From contig NC_061511.1 in assembly GCF_022539505.1 (NCBI RefSeq), positions 29,460,620 through 29,524,619 on the forward strand: 64,000 nt of DNA, in the 5' to 3' direction. Position 1 is the stretch's first letter; the number at the start of each line of letters is the position of its first letter. Origin of the DNA: Lolium rigidum. Its lineage: Eukaryota > Streptophyta > Magnoliopsida > Poales > Poaceae. Both the position numbers and the translations under genes were made by a program. Of this stretch, positions 11,301-23,100 are shown piece by piece. Below the pieces are notes generated by a model. It saw only the letters and a list, made by a program, of their open reading frames with translations, was not told the origin of the DNA and did not search any database.

Positions 11301-12105
11301 ACATCCATGATGTTGGGTTCATTGACCCATACATCGTTAATTCATATGTGTTAGAACACCACCCCGCCGACGTGGAGGAAGATCTGTGGCGGTTTCTTAG
11401 AAAACAGGAACTCAAAAGTGATATTCTATTTCCTTACCATTTTGGGTGAGTGTTTCTGTCTTGAGCACATTCTCTTTTGTTTACTCCATGCATGGTATGT
11501 GGCTAATCGATGAGTTATATATGCATGATCGTGCATGTATCGTGTCCGCAGGTTCCACCGGATTCTGATGGTAATTCAATTTCACACCTCCACAGCTTCG
11601 TCCACGACTCTCCGAATATGGATGCGGCACTTTGGGCCGACATGAGAAAAATGATGCAAAAGTAATTGTTTTCATTCATTTGCGCTCTATATCGATCGGC
11701 CTATTTCGTTCATCATTTCCTAATATCAAGTAACTAATTAATAACTCTCTTGTTCATTTAATTTTCTTTGCCTCGTAGGGTTTGGAGACGGTTCGTAGAT
11801 CAAAAGGTCGGTGAATTCAAAAAAGAGCTACATTTTAAAAGGGCAAGTGCGGACGACCGGTGATATTCAGCCACCGGGGACCAATCTATGTGGATACTAT
11901 GTTTGTGAGAGGATCCGGAGATACACCAATGAGCGGGACCAGTCGGATGAGCTCAACATCAAGAGGAATAACCTCCGGAAGACGCTTAGTCCGTAAGCTC
12001 GCTTCCGACCACTTCAGGAGGAACTAGCCGGATGGTTCGCGAGGGAAGTCATCGATCCTACAGGACAACACTACGTAGAGGACGTAGAACTATACATGCA
12101 TTAAA
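8320..12105 (+). pseudogene. CACTA-1 second protein: transposon domain plus Ulp1-like cysteine protease, decayed
   Basis: The start is MADDRADPI at 8320. A splice donor GAG/GTATAT at 8559 and acceptor TTTTAG at 8654 mark intron 1. The next exon gives a plant-transposon (Transposase_24-like) region: QCGAVVRDNVSITLQEWHEP, LARDYVNQNKTPDFKGQYERL, then HGGSLNPETGECVYRG. A Gly-rich/Pro-rich linker (10,170-10,350) and a charged helix (10,490-10,780) follow. From 11,274 comes a Ulp1 (C48) SUMO-protease-like domain: RNIHDVGFIDPYIVNSYVL, FPYHFG, an FH...LMVIQ segment, VHDS, and TNLCGYYVCE with the probable catalytic Cys. Defects: frameshifts near 9210, 9330, 9690, 11,590 and 11,860, a TGA near 9257, and FHR where the family normally has HW. 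CACTA elements with Ulp1 domains are known in plants. This copy is probably inactive. Confidence 0.8.
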
Positions 12106-12384
12106 TTATGTATGGAAACTTGTTCAAACTTGTATATGGTCATCCGATGATATTGAATGTATATTGTATATTCCTCTTGAATTCTTTTTGGTTCTAATTT
12201 CAAATTTGTTTGAAATTGTACATTCATATGCATGCATGTATGTAGTACCGTAGAATATGTGAAACGTACTCCTTCAAAATTACAAATAAAGCACAAAAGA
12301 AATAAAACAATACAAATTAAACAGAAAAACAGGTTTAGGGGGGCAGGTTTAGGGGGGGGGCTAAAACCCTAAACTCGCGGCGGC

Positions 12385-12579
12385 CTTTAGTCGCGGTCGG
12401 CCAGAAGAACCGCGACTAAAGGGCCTCCGCCCCGACGGTCGCCTGGCGCCCACGTGGAGGAGCCTTTACGAACCGCGACTAAAGTGGGGGGCCTTTAGTC
12501 GCGCTTAATTGGTCGCGGTTGCGCAACCGCGACCAATGGCAGTTGCGCACCACGACTGATGGCCTTTTTTCTACCAGTG
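12385..12579. repeat. CACTA-1 right subterminal repeats
   Basis: CCTTTAGTCGCGG, AACCGCGACTAAAG and related words alternate in both orientations up to the terminal ...CTACCAGTG. Confidence 0.85.
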
Positions 12580-12582
12580 GTT

Positions 12583-13336
12583 GTGTCCAAAGTCATCATC
12601 TGATGCTTCCTAATAATAGGTAGCACGTGTGTTTTATGTAATATGACTGCAGCTTAACTCTATCTCCTATCTTTCGCTCCGACCGGAGTTGGATGCTTTG
12701 CTTGTGAATAGTCCTACACTTTCTTTAATAGAAAAACTAACAACAACCGTGGGATGGATATGTTCATCGCTTCAATAATGACTTCATGAGCACATGGGCA
12801 TTAATCTGCGGAGAAGTGAACACCCTTACTCTAGCTTCTATGATATACGTATGTGATAGACTCATTGTAAAATGTGTCTCACGCACAACTAATATTTGTG
12901 CATCTATAAATAATTTCAAGCGGATCTAAGCAGAGCAATGCCTATCATTTAAATATCTAAATAGTTAGCTTGCTAAAAGAAAGCAAGTCATGCTCTTGAA
13001 TAAACATGTTCAATCGAGGAAAGATGAGTCTCAAAGATTGCAGGGAGAACACATACATAACTGCAGCTCTGGGCTTCTGGCTTTAACAGAGTAATGACAC
13101 TATGACAGCCAAATGAAAAAAAAAAACAGTGATGAATTAAGTGACCTATCACATACTGAACTGTTTGATAAATCAGCTACCTGAAACAATCTCGGGCAGT
13201 ATCAGTAAGTAGTAACTAGTACAAAGCTGAAGTTGATGAGACCGAGTAGCTGTGGGAATATACAGGCACGTCAGCATGGAACTGATTGAACTGAACCGAA
13301 GGATATAAACGTCACATGTAGTGATTTAGATACAAC
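12583..13336. repeat. Host repeat, older copy, segment 2 (between the two CACTA elements)
   Basis: This resumes the sequence interrupted at 1636. It matches 38,077-38,510 (for example CTTTCGCTCCGACCGGAGTT) and, after a gap, 40,010-40,160 (ACTGCAGCTCTGGGCTTC versus ACTGCAGTTCTGGGCTTC). It ends at the AAG duplicated by CACTA-2. Confidence 0.75.
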
Positions 13337-13339
13337 AAG
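13337..13339. repeat. CACTA-2 target-site duplication AAG (left; right copy 27213-27215)
   Basis: AAG immediately precedes CACTACGGG and immediately follows CCCGTAGTG. Confidence 0.9.
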
Positions 13340-13354
13340 CACTACGGGAAAAAT

Positions 13355-13735
13355 TGTCGTTGCCGTGGAGGCCATCATTGCCGTGAGCCGCTACACGGCA
13401 AAGAAATCTTTGCCGTGCGCAGCACGCAGAACGCACGGCAAAGACAAATAGCCCGGCAAAGATTGCGCGCAGCGCACGGCAACGAATAACCGCACGGCAT
13501 ATTCAGCTGTGGCGCACGGCAAAGAAATATCACACGGCAAAGTCTAAGAAGCACGCACGGCAAAGAAATACATCACGGCAAAGACCATGCACGTCGCACG
13601 GCAAAGAATTGATGCACGGCAAAGGTTCTGGACGTTGCCGTGGTGCCACCTTTGCCATGCGGCCAGACAAGATGCACGGCAAAGACTCCTTTGCCGTGCG
13701 ATTCTTTCTTTGTCGTGCGCCACCATTCATTTTAT
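13355..13735. repeat. CACTA-2 left subterminal repeats (CACGGCAAAG)
   Basis: More than a dozen copies of GCACGGCAAAG or its complement CTTTGCCGTGC occur at irregular spacing. By analogy with En/Spm they are presumed transposase-binding motifs. Confidence 0.85.
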
Positions 13736-13959
13736 TTGTTTTTCTTTCTATTTTATTTCATCTAATACTCATATTTATTTTTTTAATTAGTTTTACTTTT
13801 TCATGACTATTTATTAGTGTTACTTTAGACAATGTGCAATACAAAATTACTCTTCATGTTCATTCCCCCACATATATCAGGGTTTCAGAGCAATCGGCGC
13901 TTCGGAAAATCTGGTAAGTGTTATCGCCCAAATGTGAGGACGGTCACACACCGGGAAGC

Positions 13960-14348
13960 TACTTTTGCACCATTACACCTTGCACCATACTTTCACACAT
14001 ATCATAGGTCCTCATGCAAGATTTGGTGGGGTTCCGGTGCTCCGGCGGTCGTTCTCCCCCTCCTCCCCCCAAAACAGCGGAATGTGTGCCCCGGCGGGTC
14101 TACCCCCCTAGATTTCTCCGCGCGAGGGTGCACCAATGTACTTTTTCATTCTTTTAGATTTGTTTAGGACATATACACATGGAGAACCAAGATTGGGACC
14201 CTTTGGCACATATACCCGCAGCTAGAGCCATTATCACACGATCGAGGGTGTGCCTGATCTACTGGTTAGGGTTAGGTGTAGGGTTAGGGCTAGGGTTTAG
14301 GGGGTAGGGCTAGGGTTTAGGTTAAAGGTAAGTATTTATGGTTAGGTG

Positions 14349-14380
<32 letters not shown>

Positions 14381-17300
14381 TATGATGCATGGTTTTGCAG
14401 CTCCGGTGTCAGCACGTGTAGTTAATGGTTTAGCGGTCTATAGGGTTTAGGGCTCGAAGCCTCCCCAGTTTAGGGTTTAGGGTTTAGGGGAGCTACTTTT
14501 GCACCATTACACCTTGCACCACACTTTCACACATATCATAGGTCCACATGCAAGATTTGGTGGGGTTCCGGTGCTCCGGCGGTCGTTCTCCCCCTCCTCC
14601 CCCCAAAACAGCGGAATGTGTGCCCCGGCGGGTCTACCCCCTAGATTTCTTCGCGTGAGCGTGCACCAATGTCATTTTTCATTCTTTTAGGTTTTTTTAG
14701 GACATATACACATGGAGAACCAAGATTGGGACACTTTGGCACATATACCCGCAGCTAGAGCCATTATCACACGATCGAGGGTGTGCCTGATCTACTGGTT
14801 AGAGTTAGGTGTAGGGTTAGAGCTAGGGTTTAGGGGGTAGGGCTAGGGTTTAGGTTAAAGGTAAGTATTTATGGTTAGGTTTAGGTTTAGGGTTTAGGGT
14901 TAGGGTTAGGGTTTATGATGCATGATTTTGCAGCTCCGGTGTGAGCACGTGTAGTTAATGGTTTAGCGGTCTATAGGGTTTAGGGCTCGAAGCCTCCCCA
15001 GTTTAGGGTTTAGGGGAGCTACTTTTGCACCATTACAACTTGCACCACACTTTCACACATATCATAGGTCCACATGCAAGATTTGGTGGGGTTCCGGTGT
15101 TCTGGCGGTCGTTCTCCCCCTCCTCCCCCCAAAACAGCGGAATGTGTGCCCCGGCGGGTCTACCCCCCTAGATTTCTCCGCGCGAGGGTGCGCTAATGTA
15201 CATTTTCATTGTTTTAGGTTTGTTTAGAACATATACACATGGAGAACCAAGATTGGGACCCTTTGGCACATATACCCGCAGCTAGAGCCATTATCACACG
15301 ATCGAGGGTGTGCCTGATCTAGTGGTTAGGGTTAGGTGTAGGGTTAGGGCTAGGGCTAGGGTTTAGGGTTTAGGGGAGATACTTTTGCACCATTACACAT
15401 TGAACCACACTTTCACACATATCATAGGTCCACATGCAAGATTTGGTGGGGTTCCGGTGCTCCGGTGGTCGTTCTCCCCCTCCTCCCCCCAAAACAGCGG
15501 AATGTGTGCCCCGGCGGGTCTACGCCCTATATTTCTCCGCGCGAGGGTGCACCAATGTATCTTTTCATTCTTTTAGGTTTGTTTAGGACATATACACATG
15601 GAGAACCAAGATTGGGACACTTTTGCACATATATACCCGCAGACTAGAGCCATTATCACACGATCGAGGGTGTGCCTGATCTACTGGTTAGGGTTAGGTG
15701 TAGGGTTAGGGCTAGGGTTTAGGGTTTAGGGGAGATAATTTTTGCACCATTACACATTGCACCACACTTTCACACATATCATAGGTCCACATGCAAGATT
15801 TGGTGGGGTTCCGGTGCTCGGCGGTCGTTCTCCCCTCCTCCCCCCAAAACAAGCGAATGTTTGCCCCGGCGGGTCTACCCCCTAGATTTCTCCGCGAGGG
15901 TGCACCAATGTACTTTTTCATTCTTTTAGTTTTTTTAGAACATATACACATGGAGAACCAAGATTCGGACCCTTTGGAACATATATCCGCAGCTAGAGCC
16001 ATTATCACACGATCGAGGGTGTGCCTGATCTACTGGTTAGGGTTAGGTGTAGGGTTAGGGCTAGGGTTTAGGGTTTAGGGGAGCTACTTTTGCACCATTA
16101 CACATTTCACCACACTTTCACACATATCATAGGTCCACATGCAAGATTTGGTGCGGTTTCGGTGCTCCTGGCGTCGTTCTCCCCCTCCTCCCCCAAAACA
16201 ACGGAATGTGTGCCCCGGCGGGTCTACCCCCCTATATTTCTCCGCGCGAGGGTGAACCAATGTACCTTTTCATTCTTTTAGGTTTGTTTAGTACATATAC
16301 ACATGGAGAACCAAGATTGGGACCCTTTGGCACATATACCCGCAGCTAGAGCCATTATCACACGATCGAGGGTGTGCCTGATCTAGTGGTTAGGGTTAGG
16401 TGTAGGGTTAGGGCTAGGGCTAGGGTTTAGGGTTTAGGGGAGATACTTTTGCACCATTACACATTGCACCACACTTTCACACATATCATAGGTCCACATG
16501 CAAGATTTGGTGGGGTTCCGGTGCTCCGGTGGTCGTTCTCCCCCTCCTCCCCCCAAAACAGCGGAATGTGTGCCCCGGCGGGTCTACGCCCTATATTTCT
16601 CCGCGCGAGGGTGCACCAATGTATCTTTTCATTCTTTTAGGTTTGTTTAGGACATATACACATGGAGAACCAAGATTGGGACACTTTTGTACATATATAC
16701 CCGCAGCTAGAGCCATTATCACACGATCGAGGGTGTGCCTGATCTACTGGTTAGGGTTAGGTGTAGGGTTAGGGCTAGGGTTTAGGGTTTAGGGGAGATA
16801 ATTTTTGCACCATTACACATTGCACCACACTTTCACACATATCATAGGTCCACATGCAAGATTTGGTGGGGTTCCGGTGCTCCGGCGGTCGTTCTCCCCC
16901 TCCTCCCCCCAAAACAGCGGAATGTTTGCCCCGGCGGGTCTACCCCCCTAGATTTCTCCGCGCGAGGGTGCACCAATGTACTTTTTCATTCTTTTAGTTT
17001 TTTTAGAACATATACACATGGAGAACCAAGATTCGGACCCTTTGGAACATATATCCGCAGCTAGAGCCATTATCACACGATCGAGGGTGTGCCTGATCTA
17101 CTGGTTAGGGTTAGGTGTAGGGTTAGGGCTAGGGTTTAGGGTTTAGGGGAGCTAATTTTGCACCATTACACATTTCACCACACTTTCACACATATCATAG
17201 GTCCACATGCAAGATTTGGTGCGGTTTCGGTGCTCCGGCGGTCGTTCTCCCCCTCCTCCCCCCAAAACAGCGGAATGTGTGCCCCGGCGGGTCTACCCCC

Positions 17301-18409
17301 CTATATTTCTCCGTGCGAGGGTGAACCAATGTACCTTTTCATTCTTTTAGGTTTGTTTAGTACATATACACATGGAGAACCAAGATTGGGACACTTTGGC
17401 ACATATATACCCGCAGCTAGAGCCATTATCACACGATCGAGGGTGTGCCTGATCTACTGGTTAGGGTTAGGTGTAGGGTTAGGGCTATGGTTTAGGGTTT
17501 AGGGGAGATACTTTTTGCACCATTACACATTGCACCGCACTTTCACACATATCATAGGTCCACATGCAAGATTTGGTGGGGTTCCGGTGCTCCGGCGGTC
17601 GTTCTCCCCCTCCTCCCTCCAAAACAGCGGAATGTGTGCCCCGGCGGGTCTACCCTCTAGATTTCTCCGCGCGAGGGTGCACAAATGTACTTTTTCATTC
17701 TTTTAGGTTTGTTTAGGACATATACACATGGAGAACCAAGATTGGGACCCTTTGGCACATATACCCGCAGCTAGAGCCATTATCACACGATCGAGGGTGT
17801 GCCTGATCTACTGGTTCGGGTTAGGTGTAGGGTTGGGCTAGGGTTTAGAGTTTAGGGGAGATGCTTTTGCACCATTACACACTGCACCACACTTTCACAC
17901 ATATCATAGGTCCACATGCAAGATTTGGTGGGGTTCCGGTGCTCCGGCGGTCGTTCTCCCCCCTCCTCCCAAAACAGCGGAATGTGTGCCCCGGCGGGTC
18001 TACCCCCCAAGATTTCTCCGCGCGAGGGTGCACCAATGTACATTTTCATTATTTTAGGTATTTTTAGGACATATACACATGGAGAACCAAGATTGGGACA
18101 CTTTGGCACATATATACCCGCAGCTAGAGCCATTATCACACGATCGAGGGTGTGCCTGATCTACTGGTTAGGGTTAATTAGGTGTAGGGTTAGGGCTAGG
18201 GTTTAGAGTTTACGGGAGATACTTTTGCACCATTACACATTGCACCACACTTTCACACATATCATAGGTCCACATGCAAGATTTGGTGGGGTTCCGGTGC
18301 TCCGGCGGTCGTTCTCCCCCTCCTCCCCCAAAACAGCGGAACGTGTGCCCCGGCGGGTCTACCCCCTAGATTTCTCCGCGCGAGGGTGCACCAATGTACT
18401 TTTTCATTG
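13960..18409. repeat. Satellite array with telomere-like TTTAGGG tails, 12 units
   Basis: Units start (TTTTGCACCATTAC) at about 13967, 14501, 15027, 15387, 15744, 16092, 16451, 16807, 17160, 17517, 17869 and 18227, and the last is truncated. Ten are about 350-360 bp. The first two are about 530 bp because of an extra ~170-bp tail. Each has a unique body (CCACATGCAAGATTTGGTG, CGGAATGTGTGCCCCGGC, CACACGATCGAGGGTGTGCC) and a tail of degenerate TTAGGG/TTTAGGG words. The ORFs of about 63 aa repeated along it are by-products of the array. It lies between two CACGGCAAAG clusters, inside the transposon. Confidence 0.95.
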
Positions 18410-18524
18410 AAGGCATGATACATACATTATTTAATAATATACATGTTTAAAAATTAGGTTTAATATAATTTTGAAATAAACTTGAATGTTGATGATAATC
18501 AGAATGGTAAAAAAAATTGTGCCG

Positions 18525-18685
18525 TGCATAGGCGCACGGCACAGAGTCCTGCCGCACAGCAAAGGGACTTTTGCACACGGCAAAGGCTTCACCGCACGGC
18601 AAAGGGCCTTTGGCGCACGGAAAAGGCTCCACCGCACGGCAAAGGTCATTTGCCGCACGGCAAAGAGGGGCGCACGACAACGTTG
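18525..18685. repeat. Inner CACGGCAAAG cluster of CACTA-2
   Basis: About eight GCACGGCAAAG words, some with one mismatch, lie just after the satellite and before the GC-rich leader of the transposase gene. The left subterminal region is thus split in two by the array. Confidence 0.8.
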
Positions 18686-18689
18686 CCGA

Positions 18690-20108
18690 TAAGTCAACCC
18701 CAGCTGGTCACGCGTGCGTCCCGACCAGATCGAATGCACGCCCAGCTCTTCCTCCCTTCCACGCGAGCGCCGCCGCACCCACCTCCATTGACCTCCTCCT
18801 CCCACGCGAGTGCCGCAGCCGCAGTCCGCTGCCCCGCCCTCCTCAGTTCCCCCCCCCCCCGCGCCGCCGCCGAGCTCCCTCGCTCCTCCTCCTGTCACGC
18901 GCCCTCACGAGCGCCCGCCGCATCCGGCTCCCTCCTCCCACATCCACCACCACGGGGCTGCCACGCGCCATTGCCGCCGCGCGCCCGAGCTCGGAACCTG
19001 CTGCTGCTGCTCGCCTCCTCCGCCGCCGCGCCTGTCCGTGCTGCTGCTCGGCCCTCCACCGGCCGCCTGTGCTGCTGCTACTCCCCCCTCCCCCGGCCGC
19101 CCGTGCTGCTGCTGCTCGCCCCCTTCGCCCGCCACCAGCCGTTGGAGCTGCGGCCGCCACCATCCGCGGAAGCTCCGGCCACCACCCGGTATATATGTGG
19201 CTATTTTTTTTTGTAAATTTGCATGTTATTTGTAGTATTTAGGGTAGTTATAAAATAATATGCATGCTAATTAGTAGTTAAAATAATTTTGCATGAAAAA
19301 TAGGGTAGTTTAGTATAGAAATTATTTTAGAAATGGGATTTAGGGCACAATTTATTTGAAATAGTGTATTTATAATAGTGGGATTTAGAGAAAAAATGGA
19401 ATTTAGGGCACACATTATTTTAGATATAGGATTTGGATTGTTTTATAAAATAGACCTCTTTAGAAAAGACAAGGGCCCCTAATAGATTTTTCTCGCTATG
19501 CAGGTGATGCTTCGAGGTGGACACGGGGGGCAGCGTCGTGGGGGTGTTTGACGGGGGGCGGCGTCCCGGAACTTCTTCGGCGATTCTCTCACGCGTCTAG
19601 GGTATAAATCTCCCTCCCACCTTTACATGTACCTAGGTTTTTTTTGTGTCTAGATCACCAAGTCTGTCGCGATACCTAGGCGTCTCTTCCCTACCGTAAG
19701 GGTTACGCGGATAAATATGCATTAGTGGTCTCGCATATTATGAACCGTAACACCTACGGCATTTATCGGGACAACCGGCGGATGCGTAGTTGGGTACGTT
19801 CTCCCTGCTCTACCCCGATCCGGGATAGGATTTCGTTAGCGCCTTCCCGTTGTTCTCCGGATGCACACCCCTCTCGGATTTTTGCCGAGACGTGTATCGG
19901 GAGAGCAGCGGGGAGGTGCTGCCGAAATTCTGTCTCGGATCAGGGTAGAGCTGGCAGAACGTACTCAATCTACGGATCCGGCGGCTGCTAGGAGCCCACC
20001 TAGTAGAGTTTCAGGTTGATGCACGCGTAAAAAAATAAAGATATGATGCATTTATTTCCTATTTGATATATAAATGCTATGTTCGTCTGTTTTGTTGCTG
20101 ATTAGAGG
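18690..20108 (+). other. GC-rich leader and intron-like region upstream of CACTA-2 transposase
   Basis: 18,720-19,190 is extremely C/G-rich with Pro/Ala/Ser-rich frames on both strands, as in grass 5' leaders. 19,200-19,500 is T-rich. A CTATGCAG acceptor-like site near 19,502 is followed by a GC-rich piece. I see no convincing protein here. Confidence 0.4.
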
Positions 20109-23100
20109 ATGGATAATCGTGGCTGGATGTACGATGGTAGAATCAGTCAGTGGAACTATACTGATGAATGGGGAGAAAAGACCGAGCAGCTTGTGGATAG
20201 GGCGTTTGCCATCCCTAGCGGACCTATAAGAGTTTGGTGCCCTTGTAGTAAGTGCGCTAACCAAAAGGCACAGGACAAGGAAACTATGAGTATGCACCTG
20301 ATCAAGTTTGGGTTCACACCGTCCTACAAGATTTGGACTTACCATGGAGAAAAGGCAAAGAAACGTGCTAGGAAGAGGTGCGACAGATTCAACCTAGGGG
20401 GGAATATGACACTGGTTTTGATAGGTTCTTAGAAAACTTGGCTAATGGTAATGTGCCTGAAAGCCCTCATGTAGAGGTGGAGAAACCTCAGGATGCGGAG
20501 ACAAGTGAGGACCCGGAGGAAAACACAAAGGAGTATTATGAGGCTCGTTTGCTTCGCGTAAACCCCTACATGAAAATACAGAGGTTACCCAACTAGATGC
20601 CATCGCTCGCTTTATGGCCTTGAAGTGCCATAGGAACTTGTGCGGAGATGGGTTCGATGAACTTCTCGGTCGTCGTAGGCAGCATTCTCGCCGAAAGGGC
20701 ACCTCTTGCCGCAGAACTTCTACTATTCGACCAAATTGCTCAGTGACCTTAAGATGTCATCTCAGCAGATACACGCTTGTCCAAAGGGATGCATGCTATT
20801 CAGAGAGGAGCACGCTGACAAAAATTATTGCATTAAATGCAATTCCTCTAGGTACTTTGAGGTAGACCGCGATGGTGATGGTCAAAAGAGGCAGACCACG
20901 ATTGCCAAGAATATCCTCCGCTATCTTCCAGTCCTACCGAGGATCCAGCGGCTCTTCATGACCGAGGATATTGCCCAACAGATGAGGTGGGCCATGGAAG
21001 GAAACATATACACCGACAAGATGATACATCCGTCGGATGGGAGTGCATGGAAGAACTTTGTCAAGAAATTTCCACTGAAAGCAGGTGACCCGAGGAGCGT
21101 AGCAGTTGCGATATCAACCGATGGGTTCAATCCATATGGTATGTCGGCTGCAGTATACAGTTGTTGGCCAGTGTTTGTTATTCCCATGAACCTCCCCCCT
21201 GGCGTCTGCATGAGATCAGAGAACATGTTTGTGTTGATGATAATCCCAGGGCCCAAATACCCGGGTAAGAACATGAATGTGTACCTGGAACCACTGGTGG
21301 ATGACTTGGTTCGTGGCTGGGAAGGTCGCGGGATCTGAACATATGACGCATCAAAGAAGGAGTACCTCGATATGTATGTGTGGTACCACACGTCCCTGCA
21401 TGACCTGCCAGCACGTGCTTTGTTCTGTGGGTACACATGGGAAGTGGCCTTGCCCACAGTGCAGGTAGGCCGTGACTTTCTTCGTGCTAAACAAGGGAGG
21501 CAAGTATTCATGCTTTGATGAAGCTCGACAGTTCCTTGAGCGGAGGCATGGATACAGGAGTGATGTAAAGAGTTTCAAGAAAGGTCGTGTTGTCCGTGGC
21601 CCGAAGCCAATTCTGAAGACCGGAATGGAAATCAAGGTCGGGTTAGATGCCCTTCAGCCTAGCCCTGATGGGAATGGTTTCTTGGGATATGGGGAGACAC
21701 ACCAATGGACTCACAAGCCGTGCTTATGGAAGCTCCCTTACTTTGAGTTTCTCGAGCTCCCGCATAACATTGATGTAATGCACACAGAGAAGAATATTAG
21801 TGAAGCCATTTGGAGCATGATTGTGGACACTGAGAAGACGAAGGATAACATAAAGGCTCGAATTGATCAAGAAATGTGGTGTAGGCCGGAGTTGAACATG
21901 CAGCCACCTCATGGTGCCAAAAAAAACTTGGACTAAGCCACACGCTCCGTTCTGCCTCACAAAGGCCCAAAAAGGGAGGTCTTCCAATGGATGAAGGACT
22001 CCTTGTTTTTCCCTGATGGGTTCGCAGCCAACTGGGATGAGGGGTCCGAACATTGAAACGTTGCGAGTACAAGGACTGAAGAGTCATGACTACCACATAT
22101 GGCTTGAGCGGATAATGCCGGTAATGATTCGAGGCTATGTCCCTGAGAAGACTTGGCGAGTGCTAGCGAGGTTGAGTTTTTTCTTCCGCCAAATTTGTGC
22201 TAGGGAGTTAGACACTAAAGTGATTGAGAAGCTGGATGAAGAGGCACCCGTGTTGCTTTGCGATCTAGAGAAGATCTTTCCTCCAGGGTTCTTTAATCCG
22301 ATGCAACATATGATCCTGCACCTCGCGGAGGAATGCTTAAAGGGGGGCCGAATTGGGGCCGTTGGCAATTTGGTCCCGAGGGAGAAACACAAAAGCTTCA
22401 TCAAATGACTGGCAATAAATGCAAGATCGAAGCATCCATAGCCGAGGCAGTCCTGAACGTGGAGGTGGCAAACTTCACCACTAAGCACTATGATCCCAAC
22501 ATTCCCACAAAGCACAACCCGGTCCTCCGTTACAATGCCGCCAACAATGAAGAAGTACCCAAGCTTAGCATCTTCGTGGGGCTTGGTGGCAAGTCAAGTG
22601 GCTCGAAGCCGTACAGAACGGACCTACATGAGCGGACCTTGATCCACTCGTATGTCTTGAACACCATGGTCGAAGTGAAGCCGTACATCGAGTAAGTGTG
22701 AACCATTTAGTTATTCGCAAATATTCACGGCCTTGATCCACTCGTATGTTCGTGGCTAACTCTTCCTCTTTTCATCGGTATAGGCAATTCAAGGCTATAC
22801 ATTGGAAGAATACCCACAGGGAGCCTACCCCGGAAGAATCCAAGCAAATTTTCGATAAGGGCGGCGGTTTCGGTTTCAGAGAGCTGGTTCTGTAATTTGG
22901 TACTATTCTATCCAAATTAGCTAGCACTTCCGACATTTATCGGTCATTTCTCGTTCTAAACTGCTCGTGCTAAACTTGTAGGCAAGAACTGACAAAGAGA
23001 TGAAGTCGGAGCTAATAAAAATTGCTAGGGGCTTTGACCATTCCCTCGAAGCGTTCAACTCCTATGACGTGAACGGGTATCGCTTCCAGACCCATAAATA

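Larger units (their letters stand above)
1637..12579 (+). mobile_element. CACTA-1: complete CACTA (En/Spm) DNA transposon, 10.9 kb
   Basis: The left end starts CACTAGTAGAAAAAAGGCC. The right end, read on the minus strand, starts CACTGGTAGAAAAAAGGCC, so the terminal inverted repeat is about 19 bp with one mismatch. A 3-bp target-site duplication GTT flanks it (1634-1636 and 12580-12582), as is usual for CACTA elements. Subterminal repeats of TTTAGTCGCGGTT and its complement fill both ends. Inside are a tnp2-type transposase remnant (+), a small ORF (-), and a transposon protein with a Ulp1-like protease domain (+). Both main genes carry frameshifts, so autonomy is doubtful. The related sequence at about 38,070 lacks the insertion. 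Confidence 0.95.

Noticed and set aside
13370..13700. CRISPR-like array (short repeats with irregular spacers)
   Set aside because: The CACGGCAAAG words occur in both orientations at irregular spacing near transposon ends, and the DNA is plant-like. They are subterminal repeats.
13800..18410. Chromosome end or true telomere
   Set aside because: TTTAGGG words are degenerate, interspersed with a unique unit body, and enclosed by the two ends of CACTA-2, with tens of kb of sequence on the far side.
18482..19235. Pro/Ala/Ser-rich ORFs of 141-244 codons on both strands
   Set aside because: All frames are open because the DNA is extremely GC-rich. Composition is low-complexity with no domain. Better seen as leader sequence of the CACTA-2 transposase gene.
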